Source of the DNA: Klebsiella pneumoniae | Lineage (GTDB): Bacteria; Bacteroidota; Bacteroidia; Flavobacteriales; Flavobacteriaceae | Direction: 5' to 3' | Assembly (NCBI GenBank): GCA_943325355.2 | Contig: CALPPA020000058.1 | Coordinates: forward strand, 1-9,540 | DNA: 9,540 nt | Shown: piece by piece, positions 1-7,014 of the stretch | Position numbering within the stretch: position 1 is the stretch's first letter | Layout of the letters: each line of letters opens with the position of its first letter | Notes under the pieces: model-generated | What the model was told of the DNA's origin: nothing | Database searches by the model: none | Seen by the model: the letters and a program-made list of their open reading frames with translations, nothing else | Made by a program: the position numbers and the translations under genes

Positions 1-550
1 CGAATTGGATATGAGAATGAGTAAAAAAAATGATTTGAATGCCTATCGAGTGGTCAATGAATATGATGATGCTAACTTACGAAGAGTGTTTTTGGATTAT
101 GGTGAATTGAAAAACGCACCAGCTTTAGCACGAACTATTATCGAAGCTAGAGAATATCAGCCAATTAGTACTACCGATGAATTGAAAGAAGTTTTGACAA
201 AATATTTACCCGAAAGAGTTAAAAACAAAGTATTAGCTCAAATCTATCAAGCTATTCGAATTGAAGTTAACCAAGAAATGGATGTTCTGAAAGAATTCTT
301 GGAGCAATCGTTGGAGATTTTAAATCAAGGCGGAAGATTAAGCGTGATTTCCTATCATTCATTAGAAGATCGATTGGTCAAAAGATTTATGAAAAACGGA
401 ATGTTTGAAGGAGAACCAGAACGCGACTTTTTTGGCAATTTTTCAGTTCCATTCAAAACCATTGAAAAATTGATTGTTCCAGATAATGCCGAAATAAAGA
501 TCAACAATAGAGCGAGAAGTGCAAAATTAAGAATTGCCGAAAAAATATAA
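1..550 (+). CDS. rsmH: 16S rRNA (cytosine(1402)-N(4))-methyltransferase RsmH, 3' part
   Basis: RsmH (MraW) uses S-adenosylmethionine to N4-methylate C1402 of 16S rRNA in the cytoplasm, and it usually heads the dcw cluster after mraZ. The reading frame is open from base 2 to the TAA at 548-550, giving 182 residues, and it runs off the left edge. A TTG at position 5 is not the start: the frame continues upstream and the residues ELDMRMS match the internal LDMRMS segment of the family. Other family signatures are NxYRVVNEYD-type sequence just after it, RIEVNQEM, SYHSLEDRLVKRFM (about 115-128 of the visible part) and the C-terminal NNRARSAKLRIAEK. The family is about 300 residues long, so the N-terminal SAM-binding part lies outside the window. 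The FtsL-like gene follows after 17 bases. Identification is firm; only the 5' end is missing. Confidence 0.96.
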   Translation, partial: ELDMRMSKKNDLNAYRVVNEYDDANLRRVFLDYGELKNAPALARTIIEAREYQPISTTDELKEVLTKYLPERVKNKVLAQIYQAIRIEVNQEMDVLKEFLEQSLEILNQGGRLSVISYHSLEDRLVKRFMKNGMFEGEPERDFFGNFSVPFKTIEKLIVPDNAEIKINNRARSAKLRIAEKI

Positions 551-567
551 ATAGTCAAAAAGCAACA

Positions 568-915
568 ATGAAAAACGGAGTTTATGGCATATTAAAAGCG
601 CGTTTCCTTATTGAAGATGATTCAATAAAAAATTGGCGTTTTATCGTTTTTCTAATTGTTCTTGCTATAATTATGATTGCAAATACTCAGAGTTTCGAAA
701 AAAAAATATACAAGATTAACGAACTCACAAATCAAGTAAAAGAACTTCGTTCTGAATTTGTAGACAGACGTTCAGAGTTAATGAAACTAAAAATGGAATC
801 GACGGTTTCTGAAAAAATGGTAGAAAAACAAATTTTCCCATCAACAGTTCCGCCAACAAAAATAAAAGTCAAAAAAATCGCAGAAAAAAGTTTTTTCAAC
901 AAATTATGGCAGTAG
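568..915 (+). CDS. ftsL: FtsL-like putative cell division protein
   Basis: This small bitopic membrane protein has 115 residues. It has a cytoplasmic N-terminal stretch of about 23 residues, one hydrophobic segment at about 25-38 (FIVFLIVLAIIMIA), and a charged, coiled-coil-prone region at about 43-80. The C-terminus is lysine-rich. The position between rsmH and ftsI and this topology are those of FtsL, which with FtsB and FtsQ activates FtsW-FtsI at the septum. I see no sequence motif shared with E. coli FtsL; the call rests on synteny and architecture and matches the FtsL-like family of Bacteroidota. The ATG at 568 follows rsmH by 17 bases, with an A-rich leader and no Shine-Dalgarno. The last 10 bases overlap ftsI in another frame, suggesting translational coupling. 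Function is inferred, not shown. Confidence 0.8.
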   Translation: MKNGVYGILKARFLIEDDSIKNWRFIVFLIVLAIIMIANTQSFEKKIYKINELTNQVKELRSEFVDRRSELMKLKMESTVSEKMVEKQIFPSTVPPTKIKVKKIAEKSFFNKLWQ

Positions 916-2909
916 AAGATAAAAACATATCCTACAGAATTTATCTTGTTGCTTTTGTCATCTTTTTGATGGCAATTGCGATAGCCGTTAAGTTGACAAA
1001 TATACAGTGGGTTGAAGGTGATTATTATCGAAAATTAGCCAAAGAAAGAACAGTTAAGAATTTTGTCATTCCAGCTAATAAGGGAAATATTTATTCTGCA
1101 GATGGAAGTATGCTAGCGACTTCTATTCCAAATTATGAAATCAGGTTTGATGCCGTTGCTCCAAAAGCCTTTGCATTTGAGAAAAACGTAAAATCTTTGT
1201 CGGATTCACTGTCTATTCTATTAGGGAAACCAAAAGGATTTTTTCTCAACGAATTTCGAAAAGCTAGAGCAAACAAAAACAGGTATTACTTGGTTGCTCG
1301 CGATTTGAGTTATACAGAATATGTGAAAATTAAAGGTTTTCCATTATTTAATCTAGGGACTTATAAAGGCGGGATTATAGTTCAGCAAGAAACGGTAAGA
1401 GAACATCCTATTGGTAAAATTGCCGAGAGAACCATTGGTTACGAAAGAAAAACCCCAAGCGGAACTCCCGATGGAAAAGGGATTGAATGGGCTTACCGAA
1501 AATACCTTAACGGAAAAGACGGTAAAATTTTAAAACAAAAAATTGCAAAAGGGCAATGGAAACCTATTCGGGATGTTAACGAAGTTGACCCGCAAGATGG
1601 TTACGATGTGATTTCAACCATTGATGTTTTCATCCAAGACATTGCACATCATGCTTTATTAAAACAACTTACTGATTATCAAGCTGAGCATGGCTGTGTA
1701 GTAGTAATGGAAACAAAAACAGGACAAATAAAAGCCATTTCAAATCTTGGTAGAGCTGGAGACGGGTCTTATTATGAAACCACAAATTATGCAATTGCTG
1801 AATCACATGAGCCAGGGTCAACCTACAAATTAGTAGATTTAATGACTTTGCTAGAAGACAAAAAAGTAGACACCAGTGCTGTTTTTGATAGCCACGGAGG
1901 TATAATCACTTATTCTGGAAAAGCAGTTAGAGATTCTCACAAAGGAGGTTATGGAAAAATATCTTTGGCACGTGGATTTGAGGTGTCCTCAAATACAGTT
2001 ATGGTTCAAGCTGTTTATAATAACTATAAAAGCAATCCTGCAGAATTTGTTAATCACATTAATGAATATGGGTTAAATAAATGTTTGGGACTTCCTATAA
2101 AAGGGGAAGGACTTCCTTATGTGCCACAACCAGGTGACAAAAATTGGTCTAATCTTTCACTTCCTTGGATGGCTTTTGGTTATGGAGTTTCAATTACGCC
2201 ATTGCAAACCTTGACCTTCTATAATGCTGTCGCAAATAATGGAGTGATGGTGAAGCCACAATTTGTTTCAGAAATTAAAGAGTGGAATAGAACCATCAAA
2301 AAATACAATACTCAGGTTATAAACCAGAAAGTCTGTTCTAAGGAAACCATATTGAAGTTACAAGCTGTTCTTGAAAACACTGTAAAAAGAGGAACAGGTG
2401 CTAAACTGTATTCCAAAGATTTTTCTATGGCAGGAAAAACAGGTACTGCACAAGTAAATTATGCAAAAAATGGTGGTTCAGAGAAATATTACGCTTCTTC
2501 ATTCGTGGGTTATTTTCCAGCTAAAAAGCCAAAATATTCCTGTATAGTAGTCGTGCATAAGCCAAGTACTGCAAACAATAATTACTATGGTGCTGATGTG
2601 GCTGGTCCTGTTTTTAAACGAATTGCCCAAAAGATTTTTACAGATGCTCCTTCTACAAACGAGATTAAAAATATTGACAGGAAGATTCTAAAACAAGAAA
2701 ATGATTATGACACTTATTTTGCAAAAGCACAAAAACAGTCACTATCGGTCCCAAATGTTAAAGGAATGTCGGGAATGGACGCCGTTGCTTTGTTAGGAAA
2801 TCTTGGAGTGAAAGTAAAAACAATTGGCATTGGAAAAGTAAAAAAACAATCCATACAACCCGGAGAAAATTTAGATAAAAACACAATCATAACATTAGAA
2901 TTATCGTGA
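906..2909 (+). CDS. ftsI: Class B penicillin-binding protein with PASTA domain (FtsI/PBP3, septal transpeptidase)
   Basis: This 667-residue D,D-transpeptidase crosslinks septal peptidoglycan in the periplasm and is the likely partner of FtsW. Domains in order: a short cytoplasmic tail, one transmembrane anchor at about 12-30, a pedestal/dimerisation region from about 40 (IPANKGNIYSADG at 55-67 replaces the RGxIxDRNG motif of E. coli), and then the transpeptidase domain. All three active-site motifs are present: SxxK as S305-T-Y-K308 with the acylated serine, SxN as S361-S-N363, and KTGT at 511-514. A PASTA domain occupies about 613-667 (VPNVKGM onward), which E. coli FtsI lacks but Bacteroidota homologues commonly carry. 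The start ATG lies inside the last codons of the ftsL-like gene, and MAVEDKNISYRIY fits the expected N-terminus. The stop overlaps the murE start. Spo-type (SpoVD) naming would also fit by domain structure, but the operon context supports FtsI. Confidence 0.94.
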   Translation: MAVEDKNISYRIYLVAFVIFLMAIAIAVKLTNIQWVEGDYYRKLAKERTVKNFVIPANKGNIYSADGSMLATSIPNYEIRFDAVAPKAFAFEKNVKSLSDSLSILLGKPKGFFLNEFRKARANKNRYYLVARDLSYTEYVKIKGFPLFNLGTYKGGIIVQQETVREHPIGKIAERTIGYERKTPSGTPDGKGIEWAYRKYLNGKDGKILKQKIAKGQWKPIRDVNEVDPQDGYDVISTIDVFIQDIAHHALLKQLTDYQAEHGCVVVMETKTGQIKAISNLGRAGDGSYYETTNYAIAESHEPGSTYKLVDLMTLLEDKKVDTSAVFDSHGGIITYSGKAVRDSHKGGYGKISLARGFEVSSNTVMVQAVYNNYKSNPAEFVNHINEYGLNKCLGLPIKGEGLPYVPQPGDKNWSNLSLPWMAFGYGVSITPLQTLTFYNAVANNGVMVKPQFVSEIKEWNRTIKKYNTQVINQKVCSKETILKLQAVLENTVKRGTGAKLYSKDFSMAGKTGTAQVNYAKNGGSEKYYASSFVGYFPAKKPKYSCIVVVHKPSTANNNYYGADVAGPVFKRIAQKIFTDAPSTNEIKNIDRKILKQENDYDTYFAKAQKQSLSVPNVKGMSGMDAVALLGNLGVKVKTIGIGKVKKQSIQPGENLDKNTIITLELS

Positions 2910-4369
2910 TTAATCTGAAAGAAATAATATACAAAGTCGCTATTGAAGCTGTAAAGGGTTCAACGGATATTGCTATCAATAAAATGGATTTTGATTCCAG
3001 AAAAATTGAGACAAATGATATTTTTGTGGCTATTCGCGGCACGATTTCAGATGGGCACGATTATATTGAAAAAGCTATTTGGCAAGGTGCAATTGCAATT
3101 GTTTGCGATACTTTTCCTGAAACATTAACTAAGGGAATCACCTACATTCAAGTAAAAGACACCAATAAAGCTTTGGCATTTATGGCTGCCAATTATTTTG
3201 GGAATCCATCCCAAAACTTAAAATTAGTTGGTATTACAGGAACGAATGGTAAAACGACAATTGCGTCGTTATTATATCAATTATTTAAAAAGGCAGGTTT
3301 CAAAGTGGGACTTTTATCTACCGTAAAAATTATGGTTGATGAAATGGAGTACAAAGCCTCTCATACCACGCCAGACTCCATTACAATTAATCATTACTTG
3401 AGCGAGATGGTAACATCTGGAATTGAATATTGTTTTATGGAAGTGAGCTCTCACGGAATCCATCAAAAACGTACCGAAGGATTACATTTTGTTGGAGGAG
3501 TTTTTAGTAATTTATCGCACGATCATTTAGATTATCATCCCACTTTTGCAGAATACCGTGACGTAAAAAAATCGTTTTTCGACAATTTGCCTAAAACTGC
3601 TTTTGTCCTTTCAAATATTGATGACAAAAACGGCCAAGTAATGTTGCAAAACACTGCTGCCAAAAAATTCACGTATGCATTAAAATCTTACGCCGATTAT
3701 AAAGCACAAATTCTCGAAAACCAATTATCGGGGTTATTGTTGAAAATAAACGGCAATGAAGTTTGGGTAAAACTCATAGGTACTTTCAATGCTTATAATT
3801 TATTGGCAATTTATGGAACTGCAGTTCAATTGGGGATGGAAAGTCTTGAAGTACTTCGATTATTGTCTGATTTAGAAAGTGTTTCGGGTCGTTTCCAATT
3901 CATAGTTTCCAACGCCAATATAACCGCGATTGTAGATTATGCACATACTCCTGATGCTTTGGAAAACGTCTTGAAAACAATAAATAATATCCGTACTAAA
4001 AACGAACAATTGATTACGGTTGTTGGTTGTGGCGGTAACAGAGACAAAGCCAAGCGTTCAATTATGGCATCAATTGCAACTGAACTTAGTGATAAAGTAA
4101 TCTTGACTTCGGACAATCCTAGAAATGAAGATCCTGAGGTTATCATCAACGAAATGGAGCAAGGTGTAGCACCACAAAATTTTAAAAAATCGTTGTCAAT
4201 TACTGATAGAAAACAAGCCATAAAAACAGCTTGCCAATTAGCTCAACCTAATGATATTATTTTAATCGCAGGAAAAGGACACGAAACCTATCAAGAGGTT
4301 CAAGGTGTTCGCCACGATTTTGACGATATGAAAACTGTTACTGAATTACTAAACCAACTCAATAAATAG
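2906..4369 (+). CDS. murE: UDP-N-acetylmuramoyl-L-alanyl-D-glutamate--2,6-diaminopimelate ligase
   Basis: MurE is a cytoplasmic ATP-dependent ligase that adds the third amino acid to UDP-MurNAc-L-Ala-D-Glu. The 487-residue length is normal. Seen in order: an N-terminal UDP-binding domain containing [16 protein letters not shown] (30-45), the ATP P-loop [10 protein letters not shown] (109-118), SSHG and the [10 protein letters not shown] region, a lysine at 221 (in DVKKSFF) aligning with the carbamoylated lysine of the family, DYAHTPDAL, and a C-terminal domain with DNPR at 403-406 and [14 protein letters not shown] is the known signature for meso-diaminopimelate rather than lysine, so the cell wall is predicted to be of the mDAP type. 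The start is GTG at 2906, forming a GTGA overlap with the ftsI stop; I see no ATG nearby that would keep the N-terminal [19 protein letters not shown] sequence. mraY follows after 4 bases. Confidence 0.96.
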   Translation: MINLKEIIYKVAIEAVKGSTDIAINKMDFDSRKIETNDIFVAIRGTISDGHDYIEKAIWQGAIAIVCDTFPETLTKGITYIQVKDTNKALAFMAANYFGNPSQNLKLVGITGTNGKTTIASLLYQLFKKAGFKVGLLSTVKIMVDEMEYKASHTTPDSITINHYLSEMVTSGIEYCFMEVSSHGIHQKRTEGLHFVGGVFSNLSHDHLDYHPTFAEYRDVKKSFFDNLPKTAFVLSNIDDKNGQVMLQNTAAKKFTYALKSYADYKAQILENQLSGLLLKINGNEVWVKLIGTFNAYNLLAIYGTAVQLGMESLEVLRLLSDLESVSGRFQFIVSNANITAIVDYAHTPDALENVLKTINNIRTKNEQLITVVGCGGNRDKAKRSIMASIATELSDKVILTSDNPRNEDPEVIINEMEQGVAPQNFKKSLSITDRKQAIKTACQLAQPNDIILIAGKGHETYQEVQGVRHDFDDMKTVTELLNQLNK

Positions 4370-4373
4370 AAAT

Positions 4374-5603
4374 ATGTTATACTACTTATTTGAATATTTA
4401 GACAAAACAATGGACATTCCTGGCACAGGAGTTTTCCAATACATAACATTTAGATCAGCATTAGCTTTTATGCTTTCCCTGCTTTTGTCTACTATTTATG
4501 GTAAAAGAGTTGTAGGATTTTTAAGAAAACAACAAATTGGAGAAACTGTTCGCGAACTTGGGCTGGCTGGTCAAAACGAGAAAGCTGGAACCCCAACAAT
4601 GGGTGGATTGATTATCATATTTGCCACTTTGATTCCTGTACTGCTTTTTGCCAAACTACAAAACATATATATAGTATTGCTAATTGTAACTACTTTATGG
4701 ATGGGAACCATTGGTTTTATTGATGATTACATCAAAATATTCAAAAAGGACAAACAAGGGTTAAAAGGAATATTCAAAGTTTTCGGACAAGTCGGTTTGG
4801 GCTTGATTGTAGGTTCCGTTCTTTATTTTAATCCTACGGTAACTATAAGAACAGATACTGGCAACAGCGATATTTTTAGAGTCACATCTGAAAATGTAAT
4901 TAAACAAGCACCAGTTTTTGAAAAATCGACAGCAACAACAATTCCTTTTTTTAAAAACAATCAGTTTGATTATGCCGAAGTATTGGCTTGGACTGGTGAA
5001 GGGTATGAAAATTGGGCGTGGTTGATTTTCATTCCAATGGTTATTTTTATTATCACGGCAGTTTCAAATGGAGCTAATTTAACTGATGGAATTGATGGCT
5101 TAGCTGCGGGAACATCCGCGGTTTCGGTCTTGGCGCTGGGGATTTTTACGTTCGTATCTGGGAATATTATTTTTTCTAATTATTTGAACATAATGTACAT
5201 CCCATATTCGGGTGAAATGACCGTTTTTATTGCCGCTTTTGTGGGAGCATTAATTGGTTTTCTTTGGTATAATTCCTATCCGGCAACTGTTTTTATGGGT
5301 GATACGGGAAGTTTGACAATTGGTGGTGTAATTGCGGTTCTTGCGATTGCCGTTCGAAAAGAGTTGTTGATTCCTTTATTGTGTGGAATATTCTTGGTCG
5401 AAAATTTCTCAGTGGTTTTGCAAGTGGCTTATTTTAAATACACCAAAAAGCGTTTTGGTGAAGGTCGAAGAATTTTTCTAATGGCGCCTTTGCATCATCA
5501 TTATCAAAAGAAAGGGTATCACGAAAGTAAAATTGTAACTCGATTTTGGATTGTGTCTATAATGTTGGCCATTTTGTCAATCGTGACTTTAAAATTAAGA
5601 TAA
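4374..5603 (+). CDS. mraY: Phospho-N-acetylmuramoyl-pentapeptide-transferase MraY
   Basis: This integral membrane enzyme transfers phospho-MurNAc-pentapeptide from UDP to undecaprenyl phosphate, making lipid I on the cytoplasmic face. It has 409 residues with many hydrophobic segments. Diagnostic motifs are AGTPTMGG (71-78), the aspartate pair D117-D118 in [16 protein letters not shown] (235-244), FMGDTGS with D310 matching the catalytic aspartate, and the [10 protein letters not shown] motif with H374-H376. It is longer than E. coli MraY (360 residues). Most of the excess lies between DDY and NLTDG, where residues about 153-214 form a polar stretch predicted to be a periplasmic loop between two membrane helices. 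The ATG at 4374 has an A-rich leader without Shine-Dalgarno, and the N-terminus ending in FQYITFRSA fits the family. The stop overlaps the murD start by one base (TAATG). Confidence 0.97.
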   Translation: MLYYLFEYLDKTMDIPGTGVFQYITFRSALAFMLSLLLSTIYGKRVVGFLRKQQIGETVRELGLAGQNEKAGTPTMGGLIIIFATLIPVLLFAKLQNIYIVLLIVTTLWMGTIGFIDDYIKIFKKDKQGLKGIFKVFGQVGLGLIVGSVLYFNPTVTIRTDTGNSDIFRVTSENVIKQAPVFEKSTATTIPFFKNNQFDYAEVLAWTGEGYENWAWLIFIPMVIFIITAVSNGANLTDGIDGLAAGTSAVSVLALGIFTFVSGNIIFSNYLNIMYIPYSGEMTVFIAAFVGALIGFLWYNSYPATVFMGDTGSLTIGGVIAVLAIAVRKELLIPLLCGIFLVENFSVVLQVAYFKYTKKRFGEGRRIFLMAPLHHHYQKKGYHESKIVTRFWIVSIMLAILSIVTLKLR

Positions 5604-6937
5604 TGAGATTAGTTGTTTTAGGTGGTGGCGAAAGCGGAATAGGAACTGCAATTCTTGGAAAGAAAAAAGGATACGATGTTTTTGTATCTGATTTTGGAAA
5701 AATAAAACTAAGTTACAAAGAAGTTCTTATTACAAACGATATAGCTTGGGAGGAAGAAACCCATACAGAAGCACTGATTTTGAATGCAGATGTAGTGATG
5801 AAAAGTCCAGGAATTCCAGAAAAAGCACCAATCGTAAAAAAATTAGTTGAAAAAGGGATTTCGGTGATTTCAGAAATCGAGTTTGCTGCGCCATTTACAA
5901 AGGCAATGACAATAGGAATCACCGGAAGTAACGGCAAGACTACAACAACAATGTTGACGCATCATTTGTTAAAATCAGCAGGACTAAATGTTGGATTGGG
6001 TGGGAATATCGGAAAGAGTTTTGCTTGGCAAGTTGCTGACTATAAATATGATTCATACGTGCTCGAATTGAGTAGTTTTCAGTTGGACGGAATCATAAAT
6101 TACAAGCCGCATATTGCCATAATTACCAATATAAGTCCAGATCATTTAGACCGATACGATTACAAATATGAAAATTATATTGCTTCGAAATTTAGAATAA
6201 CAATGAACCAAACCGAGGAAGATTTCCTTATTTATGATGCCGATGACGAAGCAATCGCAGTATGGTTAAAAAACAATAAAACAAAAGCACAATTAATTCC
6301 TTTTTCGTTAACAAAAACATTCGAAACAGGAGCATTTATAAAAAACAAAAAAATGGAAGTAAACATCATCAACGAAGAAGAATTCACAATGGAGACTGAA
6401 ACTATGGCACTTGAAGGACAGCACAATATGAAAAATGCAATGGCAGCAACCTCTGTAGCAAAATTGATGAAAATCCGAAACAAAACAATTAGGGAAAGTT
6501 TATCAAATTTTCAAGGAGTGGAACACCGTTTGGAGAAAGTGTTGAAAATTCAAAATGTGCAATACATCAACGATTCGAAAGCGACAAATGTTAATGCTAC
6601 ATTTTTTGCTTTAGATAGTATGAATACGCCAACAGTTTGGATTGTGGGTGGTGTTGACAAAGGAAATGATTATAACGAATTGATGTCGTTAGTTCGCGAG
6701 AAAGTAAAATCCATCATTTGCCTTGGAGTTGACAATAAAAAAATTATTGATGTTTTTGGCAATGTGGTCGACATAATGATTGAAGTTACAAATATGGAAG
6801 ATGCCGTAAAAATGGCACAACGATTAACCGAAAAAGGAGATACGGTATTGTTGTCACCAGCTTGTGCCAGTTTTGATTTATTCGAAAATTATGAAGACAG
6901 AGGAAATCAATTTAAACAAGCAGTTAGGAATTTATAA
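5603..6937 (+). CDS. murD: UDP-N-acetylmuramoylalanine--D-glutamate ligase MurD
   Basis: MurD is the cytoplasmic ligase that adds D-glutamate to UDP-MurNAc-L-Ala using ATP. With the ATG at 5603 it is 444 residues, close to the 438 of E. coli. The N-terminal Rossmann-like UDP-binding domain begins RLVVLGGGESGIG and contains KSPGIP. The ATP P-loop GITGSNGKTT starts at residue 105, with K112 in the loop. ELSSFQLDG follows, then K196 at the carbamoylated-lysine position. The C-terminal domain has EHRLE (307-311), NDSKATN (323-329) and the terminal SPACASFD..ENYEDRG. The frame is open upstream to an ATG at 5546, but those 19 codons lie inside mraY and come before the expected glycine-rich N-terminus, so I prefer 5603, where the TAATG junction with mraY suggests re-initiation. 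It is followed by the only sizeable gap in the cluster. Confidence 0.96.
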   Translation: MRLVVLGGGESGIGTAILGKKKGYDVFVSDFGKIKLSYKEVLITNDIAWEEETHTEALILNADVVMKSPGIPEKAPIVKKLVEKGISVISEIEFAAPFTKAMTIGITGSNGKTTTTMLTHHLLKSAGLNVGLGGNIGKSFAWQVADYKYDSYVLELSSFQLDGIINYKPHIAIITNISPDHLDRYDYKYENYIASKFRITMNQTEEDFLIYDADDEAIAVWLKNNKTKAQLIPFSLTKTFETGAFIKNKKMEVNIINEEEFTMETETMALEGQHNMKNAMAATSVAKLMKIRNKTIRESLSNFQGVEHRLEKVLKIQNVQYINDSKATNVNATFFALDSMNTPTVWIVGGVDKGNDYNELMSLVREKVKSIICLGVDNKKIIDVFGNVVDIMIEVTNMEDAVKMAQRLTEKGDTVLLSPACASFDLFENYEDRGNQFKQAVRNL

Positions 6938-6941
6938 AAAA

Positions 6942-6994
6942 GGTTTTTGGTTCTAGGTGCTAGGTCTTTGACCCAAAACCCAAAACCCAAAACC
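6942..6994. repeat. Imperfect inverted repeat (possible long hairpin)
   Basis: The left arm 6942-6966 can pair with 6970-6994 around a TTT loop at 6967-6969. Counting base by base, 19 of 25 positions form Watson-Crick pairs. The pairs include an unbroken GGTC/GACC next to the loop and an unbroken GGTTTT/AAAACC at the base. The left arm reads as four heptamers GGTTTTT, GGTTCTA, GGTGCTA and GGTCTTT (6942-6969), with CTAGGT occurring twice at 7-base spacing (6953-6958 and 6960-6965). The right arm is the start of the CCCAAAA array. It is not an intrinsic terminator for the murD direction, since no T-run follows. Confidence 0.7.
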
Positions 6995-7013
6995 CAAAAC
7001 CCAAAACCCAAAA
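6972..7013. repeat. Heptamer tandem repeat (CCCAAAA)6; minus strand is a G-quadruplex motif
   Basis: Six perfect, uninterrupted CCCAAAA units lie at 6972-6978, 6979-6985, 6986-6992, 6993-6999, 7000-7006 and 7007-7013. The minus strand therefore has six GGG tracts separated by TTTT, which meets the usual G3-N1-7 quadruplex rule with two spare tracts. The minus strand is the template strand for ftsW. Seven is not a multiple of three and the array is outside any gene, so copy-number change would alter only the leader length. The repeat resembles telomere-type and short tandem repeats by eye; no shared origin is claimed. Confidence 0.95.
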
Positions 7014-7014
7014 A

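Larger units (their letters stand above)
6938..7014. other. murD-ftsW spacer built of heptamers (possible ftsW leader)
   Basis: These 77 bases are the longest gap between genes in the window. After a short A-run, nearly all of it (6942-7013) has a 7-base period: four degenerate heptamers starting with GGT, a switch point at GGTC-TTT-GACC, then six exact CCCAAAA units. One A separates the last unit from the ftsW ATG. I see no Shine-Dalgarno and no convincing Bacteroidota promoter (TTTG followed by TAnnTTTG). A transcript reading through from murD would carry this as the ftsW leader. Whether it acts on expression is unknown. Confidence 0.8.

Noticed and set aside
5..7. TTG as start codon of RsmH
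   Set aside because: The frame is open to the window edge and the protein at this point matches an internal segment of the family.
3937..4221. Minus-strand open frame of 94 codons within murE
   Set aside because: It is the antisense of conserved MurE motifs ([13 protein letters not shown]) and its translation resembles no family I know.
5546..5602. Upstream ATG that would extend MurD by 19 residues
   Set aside because: The extension lies inside the end of mraY, precedes the glycine-rich N-terminus typical of MurD, and the ATG at 5603 forms the usual TAATG junction.
6946..6970. Possible Bacteroidota promoter: TTTG at 6946-6949 and TTTG at 6967-6970
   Set aside because: The downstream box should read TAnnTTTG; here four bases separate TA and TTTG and the box spacing is off. 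The TTTGs arise from the heptamer pattern.
6942..6994. Intrinsic terminator after murD
   Set aside because: The hairpin has mismatches and is followed by CCCAAAA repeats rather than a T-run, and termination here would cut off essential ftsW, murG and murC.
6972..7013. CRISPR-like or telomeric array
   Set aside because: Units are 7 bases with no spacers and no cas genes nearby, and the locus is internal to an operon, not at a replicon end.
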